From: JAJXTN01 sp038230895
GTDB taxonomy: Bacteria; Patescibacteriota; Saccharimonadia; Saccharimonadales; UBA4665
DNA length: 48,790 nt
Assembly (NCBI GenBank): GCA_038230895.1
Contig: JBBRMJ010000009.1
Span: 1-48,790, forward strand
Reading direction: 5' to 3'
Position 1 is the stretch's first letter. The number at the start of each line of letters is the position of its first letter. Positions 41,932-48,790 of this stretch are shown piece by piece. The notes beneath the pieces are model-generated. The model was not told the origin of the DNA. It saw only the letters and a list, made by a program, of their open reading frames with translations, and did not search any database. A program made the position numbers and the translations under genes.

Positions 41932-42631
41932 CGCTCGGTTTGGTCGATGCTTTTGGCTGCTGTGGACGCAGATGCAGAACTTGCCAGATGAAGTACGGAG
42001 CCATTACTAACCACAGGCTACAGACAAGGATGAAGACATGCTGCGACAGACCACTCGAGCGGTCCCGGACCACCAACACCGCTGTGCCAATACCGAAACA
42101 GAACCAGGCTAATAATATGGCGTGGAGCAGCCAGCGGGTGACGTGGACGACGCGTCGGTCGCGGGCAATTAGCCACCAAATTGCCAGAATGCTGAATGTT
42201 AGACCACCGATGGAGCCAATACTGGCAATACCATGAATCACGAAAGTTGGGTCTTCGAGAGGCGGCAAACATTTCTGGACGGTTTCGACACAATTGAGTG
42301 GCAGCATGGCATCCAGCGCGGTCAAGAAACCGAAGACACCGAGGCCAATGACGGCTGTTTCTAGCCAAATACCATCTGGCCGACGTTTGTGGCGACGGAC
42401 GAAGCGCAACAAGTACCAGGTCGCAACACAAATGAGGCCCCCACTAACGATGTCGAGACCAATAAATAACCAGTTGTATGGTTGGTGGAGCGCCTCGAGG
42501 TTACTAGCCAGGCCACGATTTGCTTGCGGATTCAGCCAATAACCCAGCGGCCATGACGAATACAAGACACCCGCCAGTAGCATGACGGCAGTTAAACGGA
42601 GCCAGGGTCTGGACCAGAAACGTTTTGGCAT
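41870..42631 (-). CDS. DUF998-like membrane protein
   Basis: 253 aa with about six membrane helices (residues 12-30, 53-78, 90-110, 130-158, 163-185, 195-220), arranged like the DUF998 family. A loop with two cysteines (NCVETVQKCLP) could form a disulfide. The C-terminal 30 residues are basic, Ser/Pro/Arg-rich low complexity (SASRRRSPRSPARPAKS) and are encoded opposite the end of rarA. TACAAT (42641-42646) ends 9 bases before the ATG. Function unknown. Confidence 0.7.
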   Translation of the reverse strand: MPKRFWSRPWLRLTAVMLLAGVLYSSWPLGYWLNPQANRGLASNLEALHQPYNWLFIGLDIVSGGLICVATWYLLRFVRRHKRRPDGIWLETAVIGLGVFGFLTALDAMLPLNCVETVQKCLPPLEDPTFVIHGIASIGSIGGLTFSILAIWWLIARDRRVVHVTRWLLHAILLAWFCFGIGTAVLVVRDRSSGLSQHVFILVCSLWLVMAPYFIWQVLHLRPQQPKASTKPSASRRRSPRSPARPAKSRPGA

Positions 42632-42649
42632 AACGCCATTATTGTACCG

Positions 42650-43774
42650 CTAACGCTTGCTTTTGGACACTAACTGTTCCCACGGCAAGTCGGGTTTACC
42701 GAAATGGCCATAGGCTGTCGTTTGCAGATAGATGGGTCGACGCAAATCAAGCTGTTCGACGATATTCTTGACGGATGGGATGAGTAATTTTCGGGCGAAC
42801 TCAATAATCGCCTCGTCAGATTTCTTGCCGCTGCCGAAGGTATCAATCGTGAAATTGACTGGCTCTTTGGCACCGATGTAATAGGCTAGGGCTACTTCGA
42901 CTTGGTCTGCCAGGCCAGCAGCCACGATATTCTTGGCAATGTAGCGAGCGGCGTAAGCTCCGGAGCGGTCAACTTTGCTGGGGTCCTTGCCACTAAAAGC
43001 GCCGCCGCCGACGCGGGCGTAGCCACCATAACCATCGACCACGATTTTGCGACCAGTCAGTCCGGAATCAGATGAGGGCCCAGGCGTATGCCAGATACCA
43101 GTACCGTTCACGACAATATCCTTTTGGGCGATGCTGTAGCCATAACGCTTCAGAACAGGGGTAATAATGACATTGTAGACATCTTCGCGGATGCGCTGTA
43201 GCGTGATCTTTTCATCATGCGGCACCGCCACCGTCACATGCTCGACAGCCACCGGTTTGCCATCTTCGTAGCGGACGACTACCTGGGATTTACCATCTGG
43301 TCGGAGGTGCGGCAGTGCACCACTTTCACGGGCCTCATCAAGTGCTCGGGCTAAGGCATGGGCGAGCGTAATCGGCAGTGGCAGGTATTCTGGTGTCTCA
43401 TTGGTGGCATAGCCAAACATCAAGCCCTGATCTCCGGCGCCGTTATCATCGACACCGACAGAAATTTCAGCCGACTGTTGATGCAAGTAATTATCGATTG
43501 GTGACTTATCACTAAAACCCCAGCTGGGCTCGGTGTAGCCAAGGCGTTTAATTTGGGCGCGCGCGATTGCTACAACATCAAGCTTGGCATTGGTGTTTAT
43601 CTCACCTGCTAAAACTACTCGATCATGGGCCACTAATGTTTCGACGGCTGTGCGGCCATGGGGGTCGGCTGCCAGTACGGCATCGACAATGGCGTCACTA
43701 ATGGCATCGGCCACTTTGTCTGGGTGGCCGGCGCAGACACTCTCGCTGGCGAATCTCGTAACTAGTTTTGACAT
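42650..43774 (-). CDS. metK: S-adenosylmethionine synthetase
   Basis: 374 aa enzyme making S-adenosylmethionine from methionine and ATP. It has FASESVCAGHPDKVADAISD at the start, GAGDQGLMFGYATNE (ATP site), the phosphate loop GGGAFSGKDPSKVDRSGAY and a normal C-terminus. I choose ATG 43774, since AGAGAGG lies 8 bases upstream and the motif starts within ten residues; an upstream in-frame extension is leader sequence. The long leader has features of a SAM riboswitch, so feedback control by its own product is expected. Confidence 0.96.
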   Translation of the reverse strand: MSKLVTRFASESVCAGHPDKVADAISDAIVDAVLAADPHGRTAVETLVAHDRVVLAGEINTNAKLDVVAIARAQIKRLGYTEPSWGFSDKSPIDNYLHQQSAEISVGVDDNGAGDQGLMFGYATNETPEYLPLPITLAHALARALDEARESGALPHLRPDGKSQVVVRYEDGKPVAVEHVTVAVPHDEKITLQRIREDVYNVIITPVLKRYGYSIAQKDIVVNGTGIWHTPGPSSDSGLTGRKIVVDGYGGYARVGGGAFSGKDPSKVDRSGAYAARYIAKNIVAAGLADQVEVALAYYIGAKEPVNFTIDTFGSGKKSDEAIIEFARKLLIPSVKNIVEQLDLRRPIYLQTTAYGHFGKPDLPWEQLVSKSKR

Positions 43775-43920
43775 AAAAAATATCCTCTCTGCCTCGAGTG
43801 CGGAAAGGATATTCTCTATAGGAGAAAACATCTTCCCCGCACCAGGCGGGCTAGATGGAGCACCGTACTCATTATCGAGCTGGTTGCTGGCAGGTCACTG
43901 AGCTAGATCTCTCGCTGCAC
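43775..43920 (-). promoter_or_regulatory. SAM-riboswitch-like leader of metK
   Basis: The minus-strand leader contains the SAM-I/IV clan signatures GCAACC and GGTGCT, flanking a GCTC-GATAAT-GAGT stem (the P3 position). A CCCGC-CTGGT-GCGGG hairpin follows, and AGAT/ATCT segments could close the aptamer. Downstream, AATATCC (43807-43813) pairs with GGATATT (43779-43785); that stem buries the AGAGAGG ribosome site and runs into six T, so it could act as sequestor or terminator. TTCTC-CTATA-GAGAA just upstream is a competing hairpin. The class is not certain because I cannot fit P2 fully. Confidence 0.6.
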
Positions 43921-43966
43921 TCTGTATATTTAAATTGTTAAGTACTCCCAGCATACCATACAGCGA

Positions 43967-44818
43967 TTATTGCAGCGGTAGCTCGGTGGCGAGACAGGTG
44001 CTGACATCACTGGGCAGTGATGAAGCACAGTAGGCGACTTTGGCCATGTCACCGACGAATTGATCGGTGTTTTTGGTTATGCTCGGCAGTGGGTACTTGT
44101 TGGCAACGCTGAGTGCCTCAGCTGTTTGCATGGCACCGGTTGCTGCAACTGTGTAGCTATTCGTGGTGGTCACATTGCCATAATAGCCGTCCAAGCGTGT
44201 AACCGTGAGCGTCACAGTGGCAGTTGAGCCGCTGTCAGCCGATTTCACACAGGTTACCACATAGCTGGAACCATTCTGTAAAGCCTGAGTGCTGATGATC
44301 GGCAACACTGAACTGGGCGTCAACGAACCGGCAAAACGACATTGGATAAACTCGCTGGTCTTACCCTTGCTACAGTTACTGTACTGCAATTTAGCCTGGG
44401 CGGCATTGGCAGCGAAGCGACCGATCTGGGTGATGTTCGGGGAATCACCGAAGCAGCCATTAACAGGGGCAACGTAGGTGAAGTGCGCCCCAAAACCAAC
44501 CGTCTGAGCTGCCGTCAAACTCAAAGTGAAACCTGTAGTCGGCTTGGCAAAAGCAACTGATTGCTGGCTGACCAGGTCTCCGGTAAATGCTGCACCGGTG
44601 ACAGATGCCGTCCAGCTACCAATCAACGTCAAATTCAGCGTCGGATTGTAATTACCGGCATTGGATACGCTGCCGCTTGTCCCCAAGAAATTGTAGCTGT
44701 AGAGAGCCGTTGGTCCATCGGCAGCGGCCAAACCACCTGCGAATAACATGCCGCTAACCACTCCCAGAGCCGCCAGCATACCCCATAGTTTTTGATGTCG
44801 GTTACGCAAATGTCGCAT
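43967..44818 (-). CDS. Secreted hypothetical protein
   Basis: 283 aa with a clear signal peptide (basic RHLRNRHQK, hydrophobic LAALGVVSGMLFAGGLA, cleavage near AAA-DG). The mature part is Thr/Ser/Asn-rich and beta-strand-like, with seven or so cysteines that could form disulfides. No family recognised; it may be a surface or pilus-related protein. I choose the ATG preceded by GAGGGAG. A possible promoter is TTGCTG, 17 bases, TATCGT on the minus strand. Confidence 0.7.
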   Translation of the reverse strand: MRHLRNRHQKLWGMLAALGVVSGMLFAGGLAAADGPTALYSYNFLGTSGSVSNAGNYNPTLNLTLIGSWTASVTGAAFTGDLVSQQSVAFAKPTTGFTLSLTAAQTVGFGAHFTYVAPVNGCFGDSPNITQIGRFAANAAQAKLQYSNCSKGKTSEFIQCRFAGSLTPSSVLPIISTQALQNGSSYVVTCVKSADSGSTATVTLTVTRLDGYYGNVTTTNSYTVAATGAMQTAEALSVANKYPLPSITKNTDQFVGDMAKVAYCASSLPSDVSTCLATELPLQ

Positions 44819-44921
44819 AGCAACTCCCTCGTTAGTTATGTAACCCAACGATAGCGTTTTTTGGCAGATTCAGCAAGCATAGTTCACGACTAGACCTCGC
44901 GTATAGTTTCCTGGATTGAGT

Positions 44922-45068
44922 CTACGCTTTGCCGCGAGCCGTCATGAAGTGGACAATAACCGTAACTAAGGCGATCACGATTAAGATATTTATCAATCCC
45001 CCACCGATGTGACCCAGCAAACCAAAGAACCAGAGCGCGAACAATACTGCAGCAACAATTAAAAGCAT
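44922..45068 (-). CDS. lmo0937-family small membrane protein (48 aa)
   Basis: Reads MLLIVAAVLFALWFFGLLGH then GGGLINILIVIALVTVIVHF and ends ARGKA. It has two hydrophobic helices around a GHIGGG turn, the pattern of the lmo0937/DUF5670 family of tiny membrane proteins (role unknown, often stress-linked). AAGGAAAGGA lies just before the ATG. Stand-alone gene on the same strand as, and upstream of, the secreted protein. Confidence 0.75.
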   Translation of the reverse strand: MLLIVAAVLFALWFFGLLGHIGGGLINILIVIALVTVIVHFMTARGKA

Positions 45069-45259
45069 AACCATCCTTTCCTTATTATTTCCTCTATTTT
45101 GCCTGAGATTGCACGCTCTGACTATGAATTAATTAACAACTAGTCCATCTCGCTTATGGTATTGCAGCAGTTACAGCCCTTCCAGCCTTGGTTTTCGGAC
45201 TCCAAACCTATATAATCACCTCTTGTAGCTCGGCGTCTAACAGATAGCGGATACACTAA

Positions 45260-45333
45260 TGGGGATTGGCCAAGTGGTAAGGCAGTGGATTCTGGTTCCA
45301 CGACCGGGGGTTCGAATCCCTCATCCCCAGCCA
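45260..45333 (+). tRNA. tRNA-Gln (anticodon CTG)
   Basis: A full cloverleaf is visible: acceptor TGGGGAT/ATCCCCA, D stem GCC/GGC with AAGTGGTAA loop, anticodon stem GTGGA/TCCAC with loop TTCTGGT (anticodon CTG), and T arm GGGGGTTCGAATCCCTC. The 3' GCCA (discriminator G plus CCA) is encoded. TACACT at 45252-45257 lies right before the 5' end. The 3' part is repeated twice downstream, marking an integration site. Confidence 0.95.
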
Positions 45334-45340
45334 CGTTAGA

Positions 45341-45364
45341 AGCTCACCGAATGGTGGGCTTTTT
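45341..45364 (+). terminator. Intrinsic terminator after tRNA-Gln
   Basis: AGCTCACC-GAAT-GGTGGGCT stem (8 bp with one GU pair) followed directly by TTTT. Confidence 0.75.
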
Positions 45365-45423
45365 ACGTGGCTCGAATGAGGGGGCCTAGATCACCATTCC
45401 ACAGGAATTGGGGTTCGGTAGAG

Positions 45424-45480
45424 CAAAGTCACGCACAGGAATTTATTCCGAGCATGACTTTGTGGCAAAGGACGAAGTCC
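45424..45480. other. Structured intergenic element between tRNA-end repeats
   Basis: CAAAGTCA (45424-45431) pairs with TGACTTTG (45455-45462). Inside is GGAAT-TT-ATTCC, and GGAC-GAA-GTCC (45470-45480) follows. The nested stems end just before the second tRNA 3' repeat. It may be a small RNA, an attachment-site fold or a decayed element. Confidence 0.35.
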
Positions 45481-45483
45481 GCT

Positions 45484-45501
45484 ATCCCTCATCCCCAGCC
45501 A
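45484..45501 (+). repeat. Direct repeat of the tRNA-Gln 3' end (att-like)
   Basis: ATCCCTCATCCCCAGCCA is an exact 18-base copy of the end of tRNA-Gln (45316-45333). Duplicated tRNA 3' ends are the usual scar of a site-specific integrase. No integrase gene lies between the copies. Confidence 0.7.
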
Positions 45502-45518
45502 GCAGGTAATTAACAGAG

Positions 45519-45554
45519 ATAGACCGTATCGCTATGCAACGGTCTATTATTTTT
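45519..45554 (+). terminator. Intrinsic terminator
   Basis: ATAGACCGT and ACGGTCTAT form a 9-bp perfect stem with an 11-base loop, followed by TATTTTTG. It could end transcripts entering from the tRNA side. Confidence 0.7.
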
Positions 45555-45599
45555 GTAAAGACCTCTTAACGGGGGTGGGGTAGTTCGAGTCCCTTTTCC

Positions 45600-46652
45600 C
45601 TATAGCTTTCTATAACGAGTAGTTCTTCCTTGGCCAATCCGTTCTATCTTTTTGAGTGTTAGAAGTCGCTCAACAGCCTGGCGCACCGTAGGACGGGCAA
45701 CGCTAGTGGCTTGCACAATATCTTGTATTGCTGCTTCACCCGCAGTCTGTATATACTGCCAAACCAGTAACTGTTTGGGTGATAGTAGCTTTTCAACATT
45801 CTCATAGGACAGCAGCTCAATTGCCTGCTTAGCTTGTGCTTCAGCAATTTTTAGAAAGAATGCAGACCATGGTGCTATGGTTTCATCTGCTGCCCTAAAA
45901 GTAGTCTGACTTTTCCGTAGAACAATATAATATTCCGTTTTGTTATCTTCTATGAACTTTTCGTGAGATACGTAAGGCATGTATTGATACCCGGCTTGAA
46001 GCATCAGTAAATTGGTGAGTACACGAGACAGACGGCCATTCCCATCAAGGAATGGATGGATCTTTAGAAATTCAACAATGAAGTTCGCAATAACCAGAAG
46101 CGGATGATACCTCTTTTCAGCTAACTTTGCTCTTGTCCAATCAACCAGGTCCCCCATTTCCTTCTTGGTCAGATAGGCTGCAGTCGTTTCAAAAATAGTA
46201 CCCACTACCTTACCTGCAGCATCTGTGGCCACCACTTTGTTCTCCAATTTCTTGTATTCACCACGTTGCCGTTCATCTTTAGACGAATATTTCAGAAGTT
46301 GCGAATGCAGGTGCTTAATACTACTCTCGGTAAGCTCAATGTCGTGCCAAGAATCGAAAACGGTAGCAAGTATTTCGTAGTAACCACGTACCTCTTGGGC
46401 ATCACGATCGACTAGCTTTTGCATGTACAAGCCCCGCATGAGCTTCTCCACTTCTTCGTCTGATAATTTTGCGCCTTCAATACGGGTGGAAGCACCAGTC
46501 GACGTCACCAGCACGGAACGCTTTAGTCGGCCGAGGGCTTGGGGGCTCAATCGTGCTCCACCAATCCACTGGCCATTCAGACTATCAATCTGACTCAGCA
46601 GAGATACCGTTGACAATGATAGTTTTTCGAGTCGTTTGTCCAGTCTACCCAT
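45600..46652 (-). CDS. Fic family protein with C-terminal winged helix
   Basis: 350 aa AMP-transferase-like Fic protein. An N-terminal helix carries the inhibitory motif STRIEG (residues 55-60, pattern S/T-xxx-E-G), so this is a self-inhibited class II type. The Fic motif HPFLDGNGRLSR is at 199-210 with all key residues. Residues about 290-350 form a winged helix (ATSVARPTVRQAVERLLTL), which suggests DNA binding and self-regulation. Probably AMPylates or deAMPylates a cellular protein. It sits between tRNA-Gln end repeats, hence on a mobile segment. Its start region follows a tandem ATATCCAATT repeat (about 46669-46690). Confidence 0.9.
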   Translation of the reverse strand: MGRLDKRLEKLSLSTVSLLSQIDSLNGQWIGGARLSPQALGRLKRSVLVTSTGASTRIEGAKLSDEEVEKLMRGLYMQKLVDRDAQEVRGYYEILATVFDSWHDIELTESSIKHLHSQLLKYSSKDERQRGEYKKLENKVVATDAAGKVVGTIFETTAAYLTKKEMGDLVDWTRAKLAEKRYHPLLVIANFIVEFLKIHPFLDGNGRLSRVLTNLLMLQAGYQYMPYVSHEKFIEDNKTEYYIVLRKSQTTFRAADETIAPWSAFFLKIAEAQAKQAIELLSYENVEKLLSPKQLLVWQYIQTAGEAAIQDIVQATSVARPTVRQAVERLLTLKKIERIGQGRTTRYRKL

Positions 46653-46760
46653 AATCGGCTGTTCCTTCTATATCCAATTATATCCAATTACCACACTATA
46701 GGCAAGCAGAAATTTGAACTCTTAAAGACTGAACTCACTCTTTACTATAATCATTCTGAC

Positions 46761-46847
46761 AGGGGTGAGATGTAAGCTAGTATAGGGCGAGTCGTTAGAT
46801 CCGATGGCAGTAAATTAGTGCGGGTTCGAATCCCTCCTCCCCAGCCA
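46761..46847 (+). pseudogene. tRNA-like remnant with tRNA-Gln 3' end (distal att)
   Basis: The last 26 bases (46822-46847) match the T arm, acceptor and GCCA of tRNA-Gln with one change (CATCCCC to CCTCCCC). An AGGGG at 46761 could pair with the CCCC, but the D arm is not formed and the anticodon stem (TCG/CGA around TTAGATC) is only 3 bp. I read it as the distal attachment scar or a decayed tRNA and not a working gene. Confidence 0.55.
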
Positions 46848-46897
46848 GATGCGACAGCAGAATTTCAGACCCATGTCCCTAATTCTGCTTTTGCATC
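46848..46897 (+). other. Long imperfect stem-loop after the tRNA remnant
   Basis: GATGC-GAC-AGCAGAATT pairs with AATTCTGCT-TTT-GCATC (14 base pairs with one 3x3 internal loop), with a 16-base loop. It begins at the first base after CCA. It may be a terminator relic or part of a recombination site. Confidence 0.45.
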
Positions 46898-46920
46898 AGC
46901 CAAGAGAGATATGTTGAATT

Positions 46921-46946
46921 AAAAGAGCCGTTAACTCGGCTCTTTT
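46921..46946. terminator. Bidirectional intrinsic terminator
   Basis: AAAAGAGCCG-TTAACT-CGGCTCTTTT, a 10-bp perfect stem with A and T tracts, placed 12 bases beyond the stop of the ftsK fragment. Confidence 0.9.
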
Positions 46947-46958
46947 AATTAATGTCCA

Positions 46959-47508
46959 CTAGGAAGCTTTTACGAAATCGACAATCTTCACTTGATCTTT
47001 ATCAGACATATATGGTGCCTGCAAGTGAATCGGTTGAGGCGCATTGAGCCAACTAAATAGCATATCGCCTCTACCTTGCAACTTTTCTGCACCGTTGACA
47101 TCAATTAAAGCTTCACTATCTGCGCTTGAGGCAGTAGCAAAGGCTATTTTTGTAACAAAATTAGCCCTGAGAAGGCTTGGAAGTACATCTTCACTCGGTC
47201 TGCTTGTACCGATATAGATATGAATCCCAACGCCAGCGGACTTCTGGAGGAGCTTTATAAAAGATTTCTGATAGTACTCACCGTCAATCATCATAAGGTC
47301 AGCCACTTCATCAATCACCAGTACTATATAAGGCATATGACCTTTATTTGAAGCGTTATATTCGTCTATATTCACGGCATTACTATCAACCAGCGTAGTG
47401 AATCGATCTTCCATTTCATTGAGAAGCCAATCCATAGCTTCCTTCGAATCTTTGGGAGTGGTGATTACCGGACGGAGCAAATGAGGAATGCCATTATACT
47501 GCGTAATG
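46959..47508 (-). pseudogene. FtsK/SpoIIIE-type DNA translocase, 3' fragment cut by an IS
   Basis: The frame enters from the IS edge as TQYNGIPHLLRPVITTPKDS and runs 180 codons. It has the motor-domain features AMDWLLNEMEDRF, Walker B YIVLVIDEVADLMM, GVGIHIYIGTSRPSEDVL and the final beta-sheet region LQGRGDMLFS. Walker A and everything before it are missing because the IS3-family element starts at 47509. The C-terminus ends at VDFVKAS without the gamma winged helix that reads KOPS sites, so it was either a chromosomal FtsK already cut short or a mobile-element translocase. Confidence 0.85.
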
Positions 47509-47510
47509 TG

Positions 47511-48428
47511 TCAAGCTCCCGTTTTTTGCAACACTTTGTCTAAACTTTTAAGTGGGGTGTTTTTGTGTTGTTCCTCAGTTTTGAGCTGGGCAGCGTAAGC
47601 TGCTGGGCTCATCTTTAGAGCCAGATGAATACGCTTAGTATTGTAATAGAAGATCCCCAGGGCAATGGCTTCGTGGAGCTGAGCTACGTCTCGATATTTG
47701 GTCAATGTACCAATCTCCAACTTAAAGTTACCAAACCAGCGTTCCATGAAGCCATTCTGCCACGGACTGGCTCGTTTGCTGCAGCTCAAGGTTATCTCCA
47801 TTCTCTGGCACAGTTCCTGGTGCTTGTAGCTGAGATACTCTGAGCCTTGGTCACTGTGCAGGATGGTTGGAGCTGGATGCTTGGAAAGAGCATCCAGTAC
47901 GGCTGCGAGCGTTAGCTCGCTGCTATGTCTGGTACCCAGACGCCAACCAACGACCTGCCTGGTTCTGAGATCGAGCACGACTGCCAGGTAGTGCTCTTCA
48001 CCACCAAAGCGTAAGTGGGTGAAGTCCTGTACCCAGGCTCCGACATTCGTCATGTTTTGGTAGCACTGCCCAGCCTGTGGTCTGGTCTCGTCCCGGAATA
48101 CCGCGAACTGTTTCAGAGCGTTGGGTGCGGCAGCTATCTCTGCTGGCGCAGAGCTGCTGCGCCTCTTGTTGCCGGGGCGGGCAATGGTAACGGCTGCTAG
48201 GTTACGGATACGTCTGGTCTTCTTCTCGCTCCAGCCAAGATGCAGGACTAGTCTTCGGATACCGTAGAACGGATGCTCGGCATGGGCAGCAAGAAGGACG
48301 ACTACGTCGTCCTCATCCTTGGTCTTCTGCCTAGTCGGCCTACGGTAATAAGCCGTACGGTCGATACCAAGAATGCGAGCAAACCTCTCTCGCCATCCTG
48401 GCTCGACTTCTCCCAGGATGGCTAGCTT
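47511..48428 (-). CDS. IS3-family transposase, orfB (DDE integrase)
   Basis: About 305 codons, open from the frameshift site to the TGA inside the left end repeat. It has the HTH_21-type region HPFYGIRRLVLHLGW and the rve catalytic core: first acid in WVQDFTHLRFGG, second in ILHSDQGSEYLS, glutamate in SPWQNGFMERWFGNFK. All three DDE residues are intact. The ATG at 48053 is internal; expression is expected as an orfAB fusion by -1 slippage. Confidence 0.92.
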   Translation of the reverse strand, partial: KLAILGEVEPGWRERFARILGIDRTAYYRRPTRQKTKDEDDVVVLLAAHAEHPFYGIRRLVLHLGWSEKKTRRIRNLAAVTIARPGNKRRSSSAPAEIAAAPNALKQFAVFRDETRPQAGQCYQNMTNVGAWVQDFTHLRFGGEEHYLAVVLDLRTRQVVGWRLGTRHSSELTLAAVLDALSKHPAPTILHSDQGSEYLSYKHQELCQRMEITLSCSKRASPWQNGFMERWFGNFKLEIGTLTKYRDVAQLHEAIALGIFYYNTKRIHLALKMSPAAYAAQLKTEEQHKNTPLKSLDKVLQKTGA

Positions 48429-48679
48429 TTTGACTTTTGCATTTCGGCAGTCGCCCTACCGAGCAGCTTGTACAGCTGCTCGTTCTCCTTGCGAAGCTTG
48501 TTGTTCTCCAGAATGAGGTTGCGGTTGCCGTCTACGACGCCATCCCGCAACCAGCAGTAAATGCTCTTGGCATTAACGCCATATGTTGTACTTGCTTCGG
48601 ACACGCTCATGCCCTCATTGCGGATCTTATTCACGACTTCGACTCTAATAGCTGGGTCAATTGGTTTGCCTTTGGGCAT
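48422..48679 (-). CDS. IS3-family transposase, orfA (helix-turn-helix)
   Basis: 85 aa. A helix-turn-helix (VEVVNKIRNEGMSVSEASTT followed by YGVNAKSIYCWL) binds the element ends, and a leucine-zipper-like segment (ILENNKLRKENEQLYKLLG) mediates dimers. Near its end the run AAAAAGC allows a -1 shift into orfB (TCA AAA AGC becoming AAA AAG CTA), the classic IS3 mechanism for making full transposase. Confidence 0.9.
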   Translation of the reverse strand: MPKGKPIDPAIRVEVVNKIRNEGMSVSEASTTYGVNAKSIYCWLRDGVVDGNRNLILENNKLRKENEQLYKLLGRATAEMQKSKS

Positions 48680-48790
48680 ATTGAATACACGGTCCTTTCA
48701 TGCACAGGGCTTACGCCCTGTGCTTAGTATGCTAACAGATTACAGGCCAACCGGTTTAGACTGTGTGTTGATTATATCGGGAGCCTGACA

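Larger units (their letters stand above)
47509..48790 (-). mobile_element. IS3-family insertion sequence, complete
   Basis: 1282 bases bounded by 13-base inverted repeats with one mismatch: TGTCAAGCTCCCG at the left end and the complement of TGTCAGGCTCCCG at the right end. It carries orfA and orfB in the -1 relation typical of IS3. The right repeat ends exactly at the last base of the window, which looks like an assembly break at a repeated element. The host target duplication cannot be seen for that reason. Confidence 0.9.

Noticed and set aside
45140..45334. 64-codon minus-strand frame beginning MAGDEGFEPPVVEPESTALP
   Set aside because: It is the complement of tRNA-Gln plus upstream sequence; the GDEGFEPP peptide is a well-known false protein from antisense tRNA.
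46761..46847. Functional class II tRNA (84-base length, encoded CCA)
   Set aside because: The D arm does not fold, the anticodon stem is 3 bp and two acceptor pairs fail; better read as an attachment scar.
1..48790. CRISPR array or phage structural genes
   Set aside because: No regularly spaced repeats and no capsid, terminase or tail proteins were seen on either strand.

Overview
The window looks like a chromosomal segment, probably a contig end, from a small-genome bacterium of the Patescibacteria/CPR type, most likely Candidatus Saccharibacteria (TM7). This rests on gene content and compactness, not on a marker tree. The evidence is a split transketolase inside a glycolysis/pentose-phosphate operon, very short or overlapping intergenic spaces, no biosynthetic operons apart from metK, an RmuC/L,D-transpeptidase/DUF2207 envelope set, and TGA used as a normal stop (which argues against Gracilibacteria and Absconditabacteria). 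No rRNA or CRISPR array is present; there is one tRNA gene.

Layout. 1-5.6 kb is a minus-strand carbon operon read gap-rpiB-rpe-tktN-(membrane protein)-tktC-fba, then a small coiled-coil gene and the first codons of a PfkB-type sugar kinase. 5.7-11.6 kb holds housekeeping and redox genes: two Nudix hydrolases, pyrophosphatase, a glycerophosphodiesterase, a ferredoxin-reductase-like flavoprotein, a glutaredoxin-thioredoxin reductase fusion with a separate glutaredoxin, and a membrane-anchored FKBP. 11.6-19.3 kb is a minus-strand block of ABC exporter, DUF2207 protein and pheT/pheS with an S23-type four-helix-bundle gene embedded between the two synthetase genes. 19.4-31.4 kb is mixed: YajQ, an MGH1/GH63-like glycosidase followed by an unknown gene and a scrap of a second glycosidase, RmuC, L,D-transpeptidase, a ZIP transporter divergent from a Fur/Zur regulator, a CNNM/CorC protein, DUF5996, a GH13 glucosidase, DUF202 and a YdjM-like membrane protein.

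31.4-36.3 kb is an accessory, defence-like island. An XRE-DUF4065 (Panacea) protein is divergent from a three-gene ubiquitin-like cassette (multiubiquitin-type Ubl, DUF6791-ThiF E1, DUF6527), and is followed by a convergent nuclease-DUF2075 ATPase and MazG-like pyrophosphohydrolase pair. This is the best candidate for an unusual system. 36.4-45.1 kb returns to core genes: a membrane protein, a 41-aa protein, typA with an attenuator-like leader, a hypothetical, rarA, a DUF998-like membrane protein, metK with a SAM-riboswitch-like leader, a secreted protein and a 48-aa lmo0937-type protein. 45.2-48.8 kb is an integration hot spot at tRNA-Gln(CTG). It has repeated tRNA 3' ends, a Fic protein, a 3' fragment of an FtsK/SpoIIIE ATPase, and an intact IS3-family element that truncates ftsK and whose outer terminal repeat is the last base of the window.

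A general theme is that at least fifteen genes carry a TANNNT -10 box 6-10 bases before the start codon and lack a Shine-Dalgarno sequence, which suggests leaderless transcripts. Operon-internal genes instead use ATGA-type overlaps or purine-rich ribosome sites. No stretch over 300 bases is empty; the longest gap (46653-46958) holds a tRNA remnant, a long stem-loop and a terminator.
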